Shown here in pieces: positions 1 to 5,365 of a DNA stretch of 5,365 bases (position 1 is its first letter; each line of letters opens with the position of its first letter). Both the position numbers and the translations under genes were made by a program. The notes below the pieces were generated by a model. The model was given only the letters and a program-made list of their open reading frames with translations. It was not told where the DNA came from and searched no databases. Source of the stretch: Planctomycetaceae bacterium (GTDB lineage Bacteria > Planctomycetota > Planctomycetia > Pirellulales > Thermoguttaceae); the NCBI GenBank assembly GCA_031259095.1, contig JAIRLW010000240.1:1-5365 (forward strand), written 5' to 3'.

Positions 1-866
1 CCCATACTGGTAAAAATTTCAAGCAGTAACGAATGCCGTAAACGTCCGTTAATAATGTGAATTTTTTGTACGCCGCGTTCCAGTGTTTCGAGACAGGCTT
101 GAATTTTCGGAATCATCCCGCCGACAATCGCTCCCGAATTAAGCATTTCGCGTGCTTTTTCCGCTGTAATCGAATCAATCATCGAATGGGGATCATTCGG
201 ATCGGTTCGGACTCCGTTCACCTCGCTGACATAAACGAGTTTTTCGGCTTGTAACTCTTTGGCGATTGCAGTTGACGCCGTATCGGCGTTGATATTCAAC
301 GCCTGACCGCTGTTATTGTCCATCAGGGCAATCGACGGAATCACCGGAACAATCCCGTGATTACACAAATGTTTGATCGGTTCCACATCAACCCGTGTTA
401 CCGTCCCAACCAGCCCCATATCAATCGGCGTTCCGGTTTCGTCTTTGAGTAACAACTTTTCGCCGTAAAGAACATTCGACCCGAAACAAACACTCAACGA
501 TTGTGCCTGACCTTCAAACGCGTTGATTTTAGTAACAATATGTTCGTTAATTTCTTTACCGAGAACACGTTTAACAATTTCCAGCGAAGCGTTATCGGTG
601 TAACGTCGTCCTTGCACAAAACGCGGTTCCAGTCCGACGTTACTCATTGCTTTGCTGATTGCCGCGCCGCCGCCGTGAACCAATACGGGTTTCATTCCGA
701 CCGACTCCATAAAAACAATGTCAAGCAATAAATGCATCATGGCGGATTCGTCTTCCATAAGACTGCCGCCTATTTTAATAACGCTAATCTTACCCCGATG
801 TTGTCGAATCCATTTCATGGCTTCAATCAAAACATCCGCTTTTTCCATCGCTTTATCCATCATCAT
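1..866 (-). CDS. argB: Acetylglutamate kinase (ArgB), C-terminus cut by window edge
   Basis: Cytoplasmic amino-acid kinase that phosphorylates N-acetyl-L-glutamate with ATP, the second step of arginine biosynthesis. The frame is open for 288 complete codons with no stop before the left edge. Seen: the phosphate-binding lysine and glycines in VIKIGGSL (about residues 29-36), VHGGG (63-67), the substrate-region GRRYTD (86-91), NINADTAS (191-198), SEVNGVRTDP (214-223), GGMIPKI (249-255) and INGRLRHSLLLEIFT (272-286). The last motif normally lies close to the C-terminus, so only some ten residues should be missing. The N-terminal helix before the kinase core (ADVLIEAMKWIRQHRG) and the C-terminal motif resemble the arginine-feedback-inhibited, hexameric ArgB class; inhibition by arginine is an inference. 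The start is ambiguous: three ATGs are in tandem (866, 863, 860), and the third gives MDKAMEKADVLIEA, the best fit to planctomycetal homologues as I recall them. No purine-rich ribosome binding site precedes any of them. Family identity is very secure. Confidence 0.96.
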   Translation of the reverse strand, partial: MMMDKAMEKADVLIEAMKWIRQHRGKISVIKIGGSLMEDESAMMHLLLDIVFMESVGMKPVLVHGGGAAISKAMSNVGLEPRFVQGRRYTDNASLEIVKRVLGKEINEHIVTKINAFEGQAQSLSVCFGSNVLYGEKLLLKDETGTPIDMGLVGTVTRVDVEPIKHLCNHGIVPVIPSIALMDNNSGQALNINADTASTAIAKELQAEKLVYVSEVNGVRTDPNDPHSMIDSITAEKAREMLNSGAIVGGMIPKIQACLETLERGVQKIHIINGRLRHSLLLEIFTSM

Positions 867-952
867 GGGAGGTGAAAGAGTAAGAGGTGATTCAAAATTC
901 AACAAATTTTATACAGCAACATTACGAAAACCGAATGTTCGGAGACCTAGAA

Positions 953-969
953 TAGACCTTTTCTCTAAC
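953..969 (-). promoter_or_regulatory. 17-base motif shared by the two gene leaders (copy 1, argB)
   Basis: On the minus strand this reads GTTAGAGAAAAGGTCTA and ends 87 bases before the first argB ATG. A copy differing at two of 17 positions lies upstream of the large gene (5113-5129). TATTCT, a plausible -10 hexamer, overlaps the downstream end of the motif, but no good TTGACA-like box sits at the usual distance. It could be part of a promoter, a regulator site or a remnant of a dispersed repeat. The similarity is seen directly; a function is inferred. Confidence 0.35.
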
Positions 970-1027
970 TTAACCTTACCAAACATGCCCAATTTAGGTC
1001 ATCACAACAATAGCGGCGATTCCGTCC

Positions 1028-1055
1028 TGTCCCGCTAGGGACAATATGTTGGTAG
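1028..1055 (-). repeat. Palindromic dispersed-repeat-like element (TGTCCC/GGGACA hairpin)
   Basis: A perfect 6-bp stem, TGTCCC (1028-1033) and GGGACA (1038-1043), encloses the loop gcta. On the minus strand it is preceded by CTACCAACATAT. The combination CTACCAACAT plus a GTCCCTA-type palindrome resembles short intergenic repeats that I recall from Bacteroidetes and Planctomycetes genomes. Only this one copy is in the window, so dispersal is from recall. It lies about 125 bases past the stop of the large gene and no T-run follows on the minus strand, so it does not look like an intrinsic terminator. Confidence 0.45.
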
Positions 1056-1127
1056 TAATTAACTATTCAGCAGTTACACCGCGAAAGGGCAAATTAAATT
1101 AATTTACATTTTAAAATATGGTTTTGC

Positions 1128-1144
1128 GATCAAATGAGTTGATC
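1128..1144. other. Short inverted repeat downstream of the large gene
   Basis: GATCAA (1128-1133), five bases, then TTGATC (1139-1144): a perfect 6-bp dyad starting 24 bases past the stop codon of the large gene. On the minus strand no T-run follows (GCAAAACC does), so a rho-independent terminator is unlikely for that gene. The stem is AT-rich and would be weak. The same half-site, TTGATC, forms a wider dyad upstream of the gene (5077-5103). Confidence 0.3.
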
Positions 1145-1167
1145 AAAAATGTGGCGTCTTTGCGATT

Positions 1168-4100
1168 TTAATCTTCCACGACGATGCGGAAGCCGACGTT
1201 GAAAACGGGTTGGTAGGGCGGGTAGGAAATTCTAAAATCAGACGTGCAACGATAAGGACGATCAAACCATGAACCGCCTTTGACGATCTTTTCAACATTT
1301 TCCGGCGTTGAGTTATTCGCAACTTTACGCAAACTACTTGCAACTTGTATTTCGCTTCGCGTCCATTCGGCAACGTTGCCGTGCATGTCAAAAAGTCCGA
1401 ATGGGTTTGGAAGAAACTCGCCCGGCGCAGTCTGAAGAAAACAGCCGTCGTTAAAACGCTCGTCTTTCGGGAAACGGTCGTCAAACGGATTCGGATTGCG
1501 TATGATCAAAACCTCCGTCGAAGCCTTGTGATAAGTATCCGCAACAAATTCCTTCAAACGATAATCTCCAAAATTCGCAAAACGCGAAAAATCCGTTTCC
1601 ATATCGCCAAACCAAAACGGCAACGTCGTTCCGGCACGGCAGGCATATTCCCATTGCTCTTCTGTTGGGAGATTCACTTTGAGCGACGTCTTCTTGCTCA
1701 ACCATTGGCAAAATTCGTTTGCCTTATTCCAACTCGCACGCACAACCGGCAACTCGTCGCCGTTGACGTCATAACCGCGCCGACCAAATTGATAACCGGT
1801 TCGCGATTCATAACGGCTGCTGTGTTGCGGGTCAAATTTGCGAAATTGAGCATTCGTAATTTCAAGCGTTCCTATCCAGAACGATTTTTTCAACAAACCG
1901 TAAGCGGGAATTTTTGTCAATTTGATTACAAAGCCGTCGTCAAGTTGAATTGTTTTTTCCGTTTCCGTTCCGTCCGCTTTTTGGAGTTTCACGGCTTCTT
2001 CGGCGGTCATCGGCGAAAAATCCAATCTCTTGTTTTTCTCTCTCGCATCTTTTTCTTTCACAATCCAATCCGGCGAATGAACATTTTTTGAAACAACCGC
2101 TTTTACGGGAATTGTCTGAACCTCCGCCGCATGACTTTCAAAATCGACCGCCGCCGCTCCGTACAAACTCGCCAATTCCAAACGCCGCTTCGCAATCGAC
2201 GCAACTCGACTGCCGCTATTGGCCCGCGTCCAATTTCCGTGATACGGCGCGTTCATATCAATCCACGTCGTCAAACGATTCCACGAATCTTTGTCCAACT
2301 GAACGCCGTAATGTCCTTGCCGAAGAATTTGAACCAGTTCTGTCGTGTTCGCGGAATATTCCATCGGCGAAAACAATCCGTAATCGCTTTCAATTCCCGG
2401 ACGGCGGACAAAACGTTGGAGATTATCGTAAGCAACCGACCATTTGCCGCCCCATTTCGTGCCGCAATTTCCCGCTATCGCCGACGACCAACCTTCAATC
2501 ATTTGATCGCCGCGCAAATTGATCGCAAACGGTTTTCCGTTTAACGCTGTTCCGACAGAACGATTTTTGACCAACGCTGTTTTAACCTCTTTTTCCGCCT
2601 CGCCGTTATGACACTCGACGCAGTATCGGTCAAGAACCGGTTGAATTTGTTCGGCAAAAGAAAATCCCTTGACGTTTAGTTGTTCAAGTAACGTTTTGCC
2701 GTCGGGATTCGGCGGATTGTACGGCGTGATTTCCGCCGCTTTTTTTCGCAATGCTGCGGGCAACATTGATTGTGCGGGCGGCGAATTGTTTTGCGAATCG
2801 TGGCAACCGGTACATTGTAAATTCTCGCCCGGCATCGCGGTCATCCAACTTCGCATCAATTGCAACGCTTGCCCGTTTTCGTCAAGCGGCAAAACGGAAA
2901 CGGAAAAATTTGCCGGAATACGGAAATACGCCGAGCCGTCTTTTTCAACAGGAACCGTTCCAAGAATACCGCGAACATCCCAAGGTCCGTCTTGTCCAAC
3001 GCTGCCGAGCAGCCCGCCGGTATTATGAAAAGCGTAATGATACGTGTAAACGCGAAGCGATTTGACCGTGCCGCGCGGAATCCCTGTCAAGCCCGGTCCT
3101 TCATAAATGTCGGAAATGAAAATATGCGCGTCGTCGCGATTCGGATCAATTCTGTCCGTGATAACCGGCGGACGGCTTCGCGACGTTAACGGTAACGGTT
3201 CAACAAGCGCGTTGCCCGAAAGTTCTTTGAGCAAAATCATATTATCGAAGACGTCAACAAAATAAATTCCGAACAACGAATCCGGCTTCGGTTTTGCCGC
3301 AACCAAAAAATATTTCTCCGAAAGCGGCGCAGGATGCGTGAATTTGGGCCACGCTTTTCGCGTCAACCCGTCTGTTGCCGCCGCTCTAACTTTTTTGCCG
3401 TAACCCGTAATTTTTTGAACCGCGCCGTCCGCTTCGCTTCTGCTAATTGCCGGATCAAGAATGACCATTTCGCCGATTCGTCCGCTGTCATGATGTCCGC
3501 CGACAATTCCGACAACACGAGACGGATGATTTGGAATCGGACGTGTAAACAAAATTGACGCGGGCCAATAACTATTGCTTCCGTAATATTCAAGTTGCGA
3601 CGTTCCGTCGGGGTTGCAATGAAAAAGAAGACGCGAGTTAGCGTGCGGAATATCGGCATATTCCCACCGCGTATAAAGGACGCGCCCGTCGTTGAGAACG
3701 GCGGGAGACCAATTGTGTTCCTGATCAAAACAGAGTTGCCGGATTTTTTGCGTTTTCGGATCAAGCAAAAACAGATTCGCAACATGCGACGATCCCGTAA
3801 CACAAGGCACGCCGACCATTGCCGCCGTACAAGTCGTGATAATTCGTCCGTCGGGAAGATAACAGGAATCGTAAAAATCGACGTCGTTGTCTCCGTGCGT
3901 CAATTGTTTCGCTTCGCCGGTTTTCAGTTGTAATTCAAAAACATGCCAACGATTATTCTCGCCGACAGCCGAAAACATTAATCGCTCCGCGTCAAAATGA
4001 AGATCAAGATCGCTGATTAACGTATCGCGCGGCGGTTTGTGAACGGGCGATAATTCTTTGGACTTAATATTAAAAGTCATAATTTCGTCGTCGTAACCTT

Positions 4101-4965
4101 TCTTCGGCAGCGACGAATTGCTTTCGTAATTGGCGGGAAAACCTAAACGCGATCCTTTATTGTTGCGGCGAACCAATAAAATTTGGTCAAAATTGATAAC
4201 CGGATTGTTCTGAAAAACCGCTTCGTACCGAAGTTTTTCTAAAGCGTTTTGATCAACCGGAGATTGCGCGAGAATAGCGTCGAGTTGCGTCAAATAATCT
4301 TTTCCCTTCGGATATTTTTCGCCATACGTTTCGATAAGATCAACAATAGCGTGCCGTATTGCGTCCGGTTTCGGGAGTGTTGCGGTCAAATTGGTTTCGC
4401 CCTGATATTGTTGTTTTTGATCTTCCGTCAACTTTTGCGCTTTAGGGCGTTGGATTTTGAAATCCTTCGGCAACGGCTTGCCCAAATCAAAACGCAAACG
4501 TACCAAATGCGGCGGATAAGGATCAACAAACAACTTCAATGTATGGAATCCCTTTTCGGTAATTTCCAATTCCAGCGGAGCAAACCATTGAGCGTCAATT
4601 GTGTTCCACGATGGAGTTGTTTTTTCGTTGCAAATTTTCCCGATTTCTTTGCCGTCAAGAAAAACGGTAAGCGGACGTTTTTCGTGAACGGCGGCAAAGA
4701 TAGAAAACTGATATTTTCCGGCAACCGGAAACGGAATATCATACTCAACATACGCGGGCTTTATTCCGCCATAAAGAATCATCGGCGGACCGCCCGCACG
4801 ATACTGATTAAGGGACACAGCAAAATTCCCGCGATCATAAGCCCACGATTCAATCTCAAAAAACGCCGCCTCCGACGGACTTGCGGCTTGCAACACACAA
4901 AAATTAAATGACACAACTAAAACTAAAACCAAAATCCCAATTTTCTTAAAATAGTAATTTTTCAT
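1168..4965 (-). CDS. Exported HZS-alpha-like propeller / c-type cytochrome / FGE-domain fusion protein
   Basis: A 1265-residue secreted protein of unknown substrate. Residues 1-27 are a signal peptide (basic start, hydrophobic 9-25, cleavage near LQA-A; no lipobox). About 33-165 is a beta-rich domain like carbohydrate-binding modules (FEIESWAYDRGN start). 190-265 is helical. About 275-600 is a TolB-like beta-propeller with hydrazine synthase alpha-type signatures (YLPDGRI, VPCVTGSSHVANL, LYTRWEYAD, GSNSYWP, GGHHDSGRIGEM), followed by YEGPGLTGIPRGTVK and ILGTVPVEKDGSAYFRIPAN (to about 690). CxxCH haem motifs are CTGCH (718-722) and CVECH (782-786); H885 or M868 could be a distal ligand of the second. 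About 1006-1265 is an FGE/SUMF1-type domain (LPTEEQWEYACRAG, FGLFDMHGNVAEW, KGGSW, VGFRIV). The FGE catalytic cysteine pair is absent, and no EgtB-type DinB iron domain is present. Known: anammox HZS-alpha is a shorter propeller-plus-dihaem subunit. Inferred: periplasmic redox or ligand-binding role. The only visible neighbour is argB, which gives no functional clue. A weak AGGG precedes the ATG. Confidence 0.9.
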   Translation of the reverse strand: MKNYYFKKIGILVLVLVVSFNFCVLQAASPSEAAFFEIESWAYDRGNFAVSLNQYRAGGPPMILYGGIKPAYVEYDIPFPVAGKYQFSIFAAVHEKRPLTVFLDGKEIGKICNEKTTPSWNTIDAQWFAPLELEITEKGFHTLKLFVDPYPPHLVRLRFDLGKPLPKDFKIQRPKAQKLTEDQKQQYQGETNLTATLPKPDAIRHAIVDLIETYGEKYPKGKDYLTQLDAILAQSPVDQNALEKLRYEAVFQNNPVINFDQILLVRRNNKGSRLGFPANYESNSSLPKKGYDDEIMTFNIKSKELSPVHKPPRDTLISDLDLHFDAERLMFSAVGENNRWHVFELQLKTGEAKQLTHGDNDVDFYDSCYLPDGRIITTCTAAMVGVPCVTGSSHVANLFLLDPKTQKIRQLCFDQEHNWSPAVLNDGRVLYTRWEYADIPHANSRLLFHCNPDGTSQLEYYGSNSYWPASILFTRPIPNHPSRVVGIVGGHHDSGRIGEMVILDPAISRSEADGAVQKITGYGKKVRAAATDGLTRKAWPKFTHPAPLSEKYFLVAAKPKPDSLFGIYFVDVFDNMILLKELSGNALVEPLPLTSRSRPPVITDRIDPNRDDAHIFISDIYEGPGLTGIPRGTVKSLRVYTYHYAFHNTGGLLGSVGQDGPWDVRGILGTVPVEKDGSAYFRIPANFSVSVLPLDENGQALQLMRSWMTAMPGENLQCTGCHDSQNNSPPAQSMLPAALRKKAAEITPYNPPNPDGKTLLEQLNVKGFSFAEQIQPVLDRYCVECHNGEAEKEVKTALVKNRSVGTALNGKPFAINLRGDQMIEGWSSAIAGNCGTKWGGKWSVAYDNLQRFVRRPGIESDYGLFSPMEYSANTTELVQILRQGHYGVQLDKDSWNRLTTWIDMNAPYHGNWTRANSGSRVASIAKRRLELASLYGAAAVDFESHAAEVQTIPVKAVVSKNVHSPDWIVKEKDAREKNKRLDFSPMTAEEAVKLQKADGTETEKTIQLDDGFVIKLTKIPAYGLLKKSFWIGTLEITNAQFRKFDPQHSSRYESRTGYQFGRRGYDVNGDELPVVRASWNKANEFCQWLSKKTSLKVNLPTEEQWEYACRAGTTLPFWFGDMETDFSRFANFGDYRLKEFVADTYHKASTEVLIIRNPNPFDDRFPKDERFNDGCFLQTAPGEFLPNPFGLFDMHGNVAEWTRSEIQVASSLRKVANNSTPENVEKIVKGGSWFDRPYRCTSDFRISYPPYQPVFNVGFRIVVED

Positions 4966-4972
4966 TTTTATA

Positions 4973-4976
4973 CCCT
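4973..4976 (-). promoter_or_regulatory. Weak Shine-Dalgarno-like AGGG before the large gene
   Basis: On the minus strand the leader reads GGCTAGGGTATAAAA directly before the ATG at 4965. AGGG sits seven bases upstream of the start codon. It is short, but the spacing is right. The ATG is immediately followed by a classical signal peptide, which supports this start. Confidence 0.45.
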
Positions 4977-5042
4977 AGCCCTTTTGAAAATCGTTTTTTG
5001 AAATGTAGAAACACATTAAATTACGGAGTTAAACGAAAATAT

Positions 5043-5054
5043 AAAACCGGTTTT
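5043..5054. promoter_or_regulatory. Perfect 12-bp palindrome upstream of the large gene
   Basis: AAAACCGGTTTT is fully self-complementary and lies 78-89 bases upstream of the start codon. It is the first of three dyads packed into about 60 bases. It could be an operator for a dimeric regulator or form a small hairpin in the leader RNA. Its function is not known. Confidence 0.3.
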
Positions 5055-5061
5055 TAAAGTG

Positions 5062-5079
5062 AAAACGGTATATCGTTTT
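5062..5079. promoter_or_regulatory. Inverted repeat AAAACG-N6-CGTTTT
   Basis: AAAACG (5062-5067) and CGTTTT (5074-5079) form a perfect 6-bp dyad around GTATAT. It overlaps the first bases of the next dyad (5077-5103), which suggests alternative structures or adjoining regulator sites. Some dyads are expected by chance in such AT-rich sequence. Confidence 0.25.
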
Positions 5080-5103
5080 GATCTATTTTGTAATATGATC
5101 AAA
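5077..5103. promoter_or_regulatory. Inverted repeat TTTGATC-N13-GATCAAA
   Basis: A perfect 7-bp dyad, TTTGATC (5077-5083) and GATCAAA (5097-5103), has a 13-base spacer, so the half-site centres are about two helical turns apart. The half-site resembles the TTGAT arm of FNR/CRP-family boxes, but that family normally uses a spacer of about four to six bases, so I do not call it an FNR site. It lies about 112-138 bases upstream of the large gene. Confidence 0.3.
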
Positions 5104-5112
5104 TTGTTATAT

Positions 5113-5129
5113 TAGACTTCTTCTCTAAC
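5113..5129 (-). promoter_or_regulatory. 17-base motif shared by the two gene leaders (copy 2, large gene)
   Basis: On the minus strand this reads GTTAGAGAAGAAGTCTA, identical to the argB leader copy (953-969) at 15 of 17 positions and in the same orientation. It lies 148 bases upstream of the start codon, against 87 for argB. TAATAT and TATAAC at or just after its 3' end could serve as -10 boxes. Confidence 0.35.
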
Positions 5130-5302
5130 CCGATTTACTCCCGCGAAAAATTTTGCTACTGCCCAAAAAATGGCATCGGAGTAGTTTACCATTTTTGTTA
5201 TTATTCATCAATGAGACTTTTTTACTTTTTTCAAAATCTAACCTATATACTCCTCACACTTGAAATTTCGGTTTTCGTTTTAAAAATATATTCACTAAAA
5301 TC

Positions 5303-5343
5303 GCCCCAACGGGGCAACCGGCATTAGCGCAGGGCAACGCCCT
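5303..5343. repeat. GC-rich tandem-hairpin dispersed repeat, possibly continuing past the window edge
   Basis: Two perfect 5-bp hairpins occur 15 bases apart: GCCCC-aac-GGGGC (5303-5315) and AGGGC-aac-GCCCT (5331-5343). Both have the same loop, and they sit in otherwise very AT-rich sequence. Another GCCCTA near the right edge (about 5359-5364) suggests the element continues. From recall, the pattern GTAGGGCGTTGCCCT...TTGCCCC...GGGGC is a common intergenic repeat in Bacteroidetes and some Planctomycetes. No T-run or A-run abuts the hairpins, so a simple terminator is not favoured, although either could slow transcription from genes to the right. Confidence 0.55.
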
Positions 5344-5365
5344 ACGTAACAAATATAAGCCCTAT

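Larger units (their letters stand above)
867..1167. other. Intergenic spacer between the large gene and argB
   Basis: These 301 bases hold no credible gene. They contain the 5' leader of argB (about 867-970, read leftwards), a motif shared with the leader of the other gene (953-969), a palindromic repeat element (1028-1055), AT-rich palindromes around 1095-1116 and a short dyad just past the stop of the large gene (1128-1144). An open frame on the plus strand running from argB into this spacer is an antisense shadow with no recognisable protein features. No stem-loop here is followed by a T-run on the minus strand, so I see no intrinsic terminator for the large gene. Confidence 0.7.
4966..5365. 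other. Non-coding upstream region of the large gene
   Basis: These 400 bases contain no credible gene on either strand. Bases 4966-5130 are strongly AT-rich and carry the ribosome-binding region, three inverted repeats (5043-5103) and a motif shared with the argB leader. Bases 5130-5300 are featureless AT-rich sequence to my eye. From 5303 to the edge is a GC-rich double-hairpin repeat. No confident -35/-10 pair could be chosen; TATAAT-like strings abound because of the base composition. Confidence 0.65.

Noticed and set aside
718..1038. Plus-strand open frame running from inside argB into the spacer
   Set aside because: Its first half is antisense to well-conserved ArgB sequence and its second half is intergenic and repeat sequence; no protein features.
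1128..1144. Rho-independent terminator for the large gene
   Set aside because: The stem is only six AT-rich pairs and is not followed by a T-run on the minus strand.
1168..1950. Functional formylglycine-generating enzyme (sulfatase activator)
   Set aside because: The paired catalytic cysteines expected after the GGS motif are not present.
1345..2091. Long plus-strand open frame (248 codons) opposite the large gene
   Set aside because: It is antisense to the FGE-like domain and linker, is rich in basic and aromatic residues typical of antisense translation, and shows no recognisable domain. The minus-strand frame has clear family motifs throughout.
4249..4911. Plus-strand open frame (220 codons) opposite the N-terminal part of the large gene
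   Set aside because: Arg/Phe/Ile-rich antisense shadow without motifs; the opposite strand encodes the signal peptide and the beta-rich domain.
1168..4965. True hydrazine synthase subunit, indicating an anammox organism
   Set aside because: The protein carries extra CBM-like and FGE-like domains, apparently lacks the haem-ligand tyrosine, and no beta or gamma subunit gene is visible nearby. Propeller-dihaem relatives also occur in non-anammox Planctomycetes, as I recall.
5077..5103. FNR/CRP-type binding site
   Set aside because: The half-site is similar, but the 13-base spacer is far larger than in that family's sites.

Overview
The window reads as chromosomal DNA from a planctomycete, or a close PVC relative, with a moderately AT-rich genome. 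This rests on three things. The partial ArgB has the N-terminal wording and length I associate with planctomycetal ArgB. The large gene has a multidomain architecture (hydrazine-synthase-alpha-like propeller, c-type haem motifs, FGE-sulfatase domain) that I know mainly from Planctomycetes. Shine-Dalgarno signals are weak or absent. The assignment comes from recall of the families, not from a search.

Both genes are on the minus strand. Positions 1-866 hold argB (N-acetylglutamate kinase, arginine biosynthesis), cut by the left edge only a few residues before its expected C-terminus. Positions 867-1167 are a non-coding spacer with the argB leader, a palindromic repeat element and a short AT-rich dyad. 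Positions 1168-4965 hold one very large exported protein of 1265 residues. In order it has a signal peptide, a carbohydrate-binding-like beta domain, a helical linker, a TolB/HZS-alpha-like beta-propeller, two CxxCH haem c motifs and a C-terminal FGE/SUMF1-type domain that lacks the FGE catalytic cysteine pair. Positions 4966-5365 are non-coding: a leader with a cluster of inverted repeats, then a GC-rich double-hairpin repeat running to the right edge.

The two genes need not work together. argB is cytoplasmic amino-acid metabolism, while the large protein should act in the periplasm, where haem c is attached. They are 301 bases apart and probably transcribed separately. A 17-base motif (15 of 17 identical) lies upstream of both start codons and is the only apparent link.

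The most interesting object is the large haem/propeller/FGE-like fusion. It resembles the alpha subunit of anammox hydrazine synthase, but no hzsB/hzsC-like gene is visible beside it and the expected haem-ligand tyrosine is apparently missing. It is probably a redox or binding protein of unknown substrate. I saw no RNA genes, CRISPR array, transposase or convincing intrinsic terminator.
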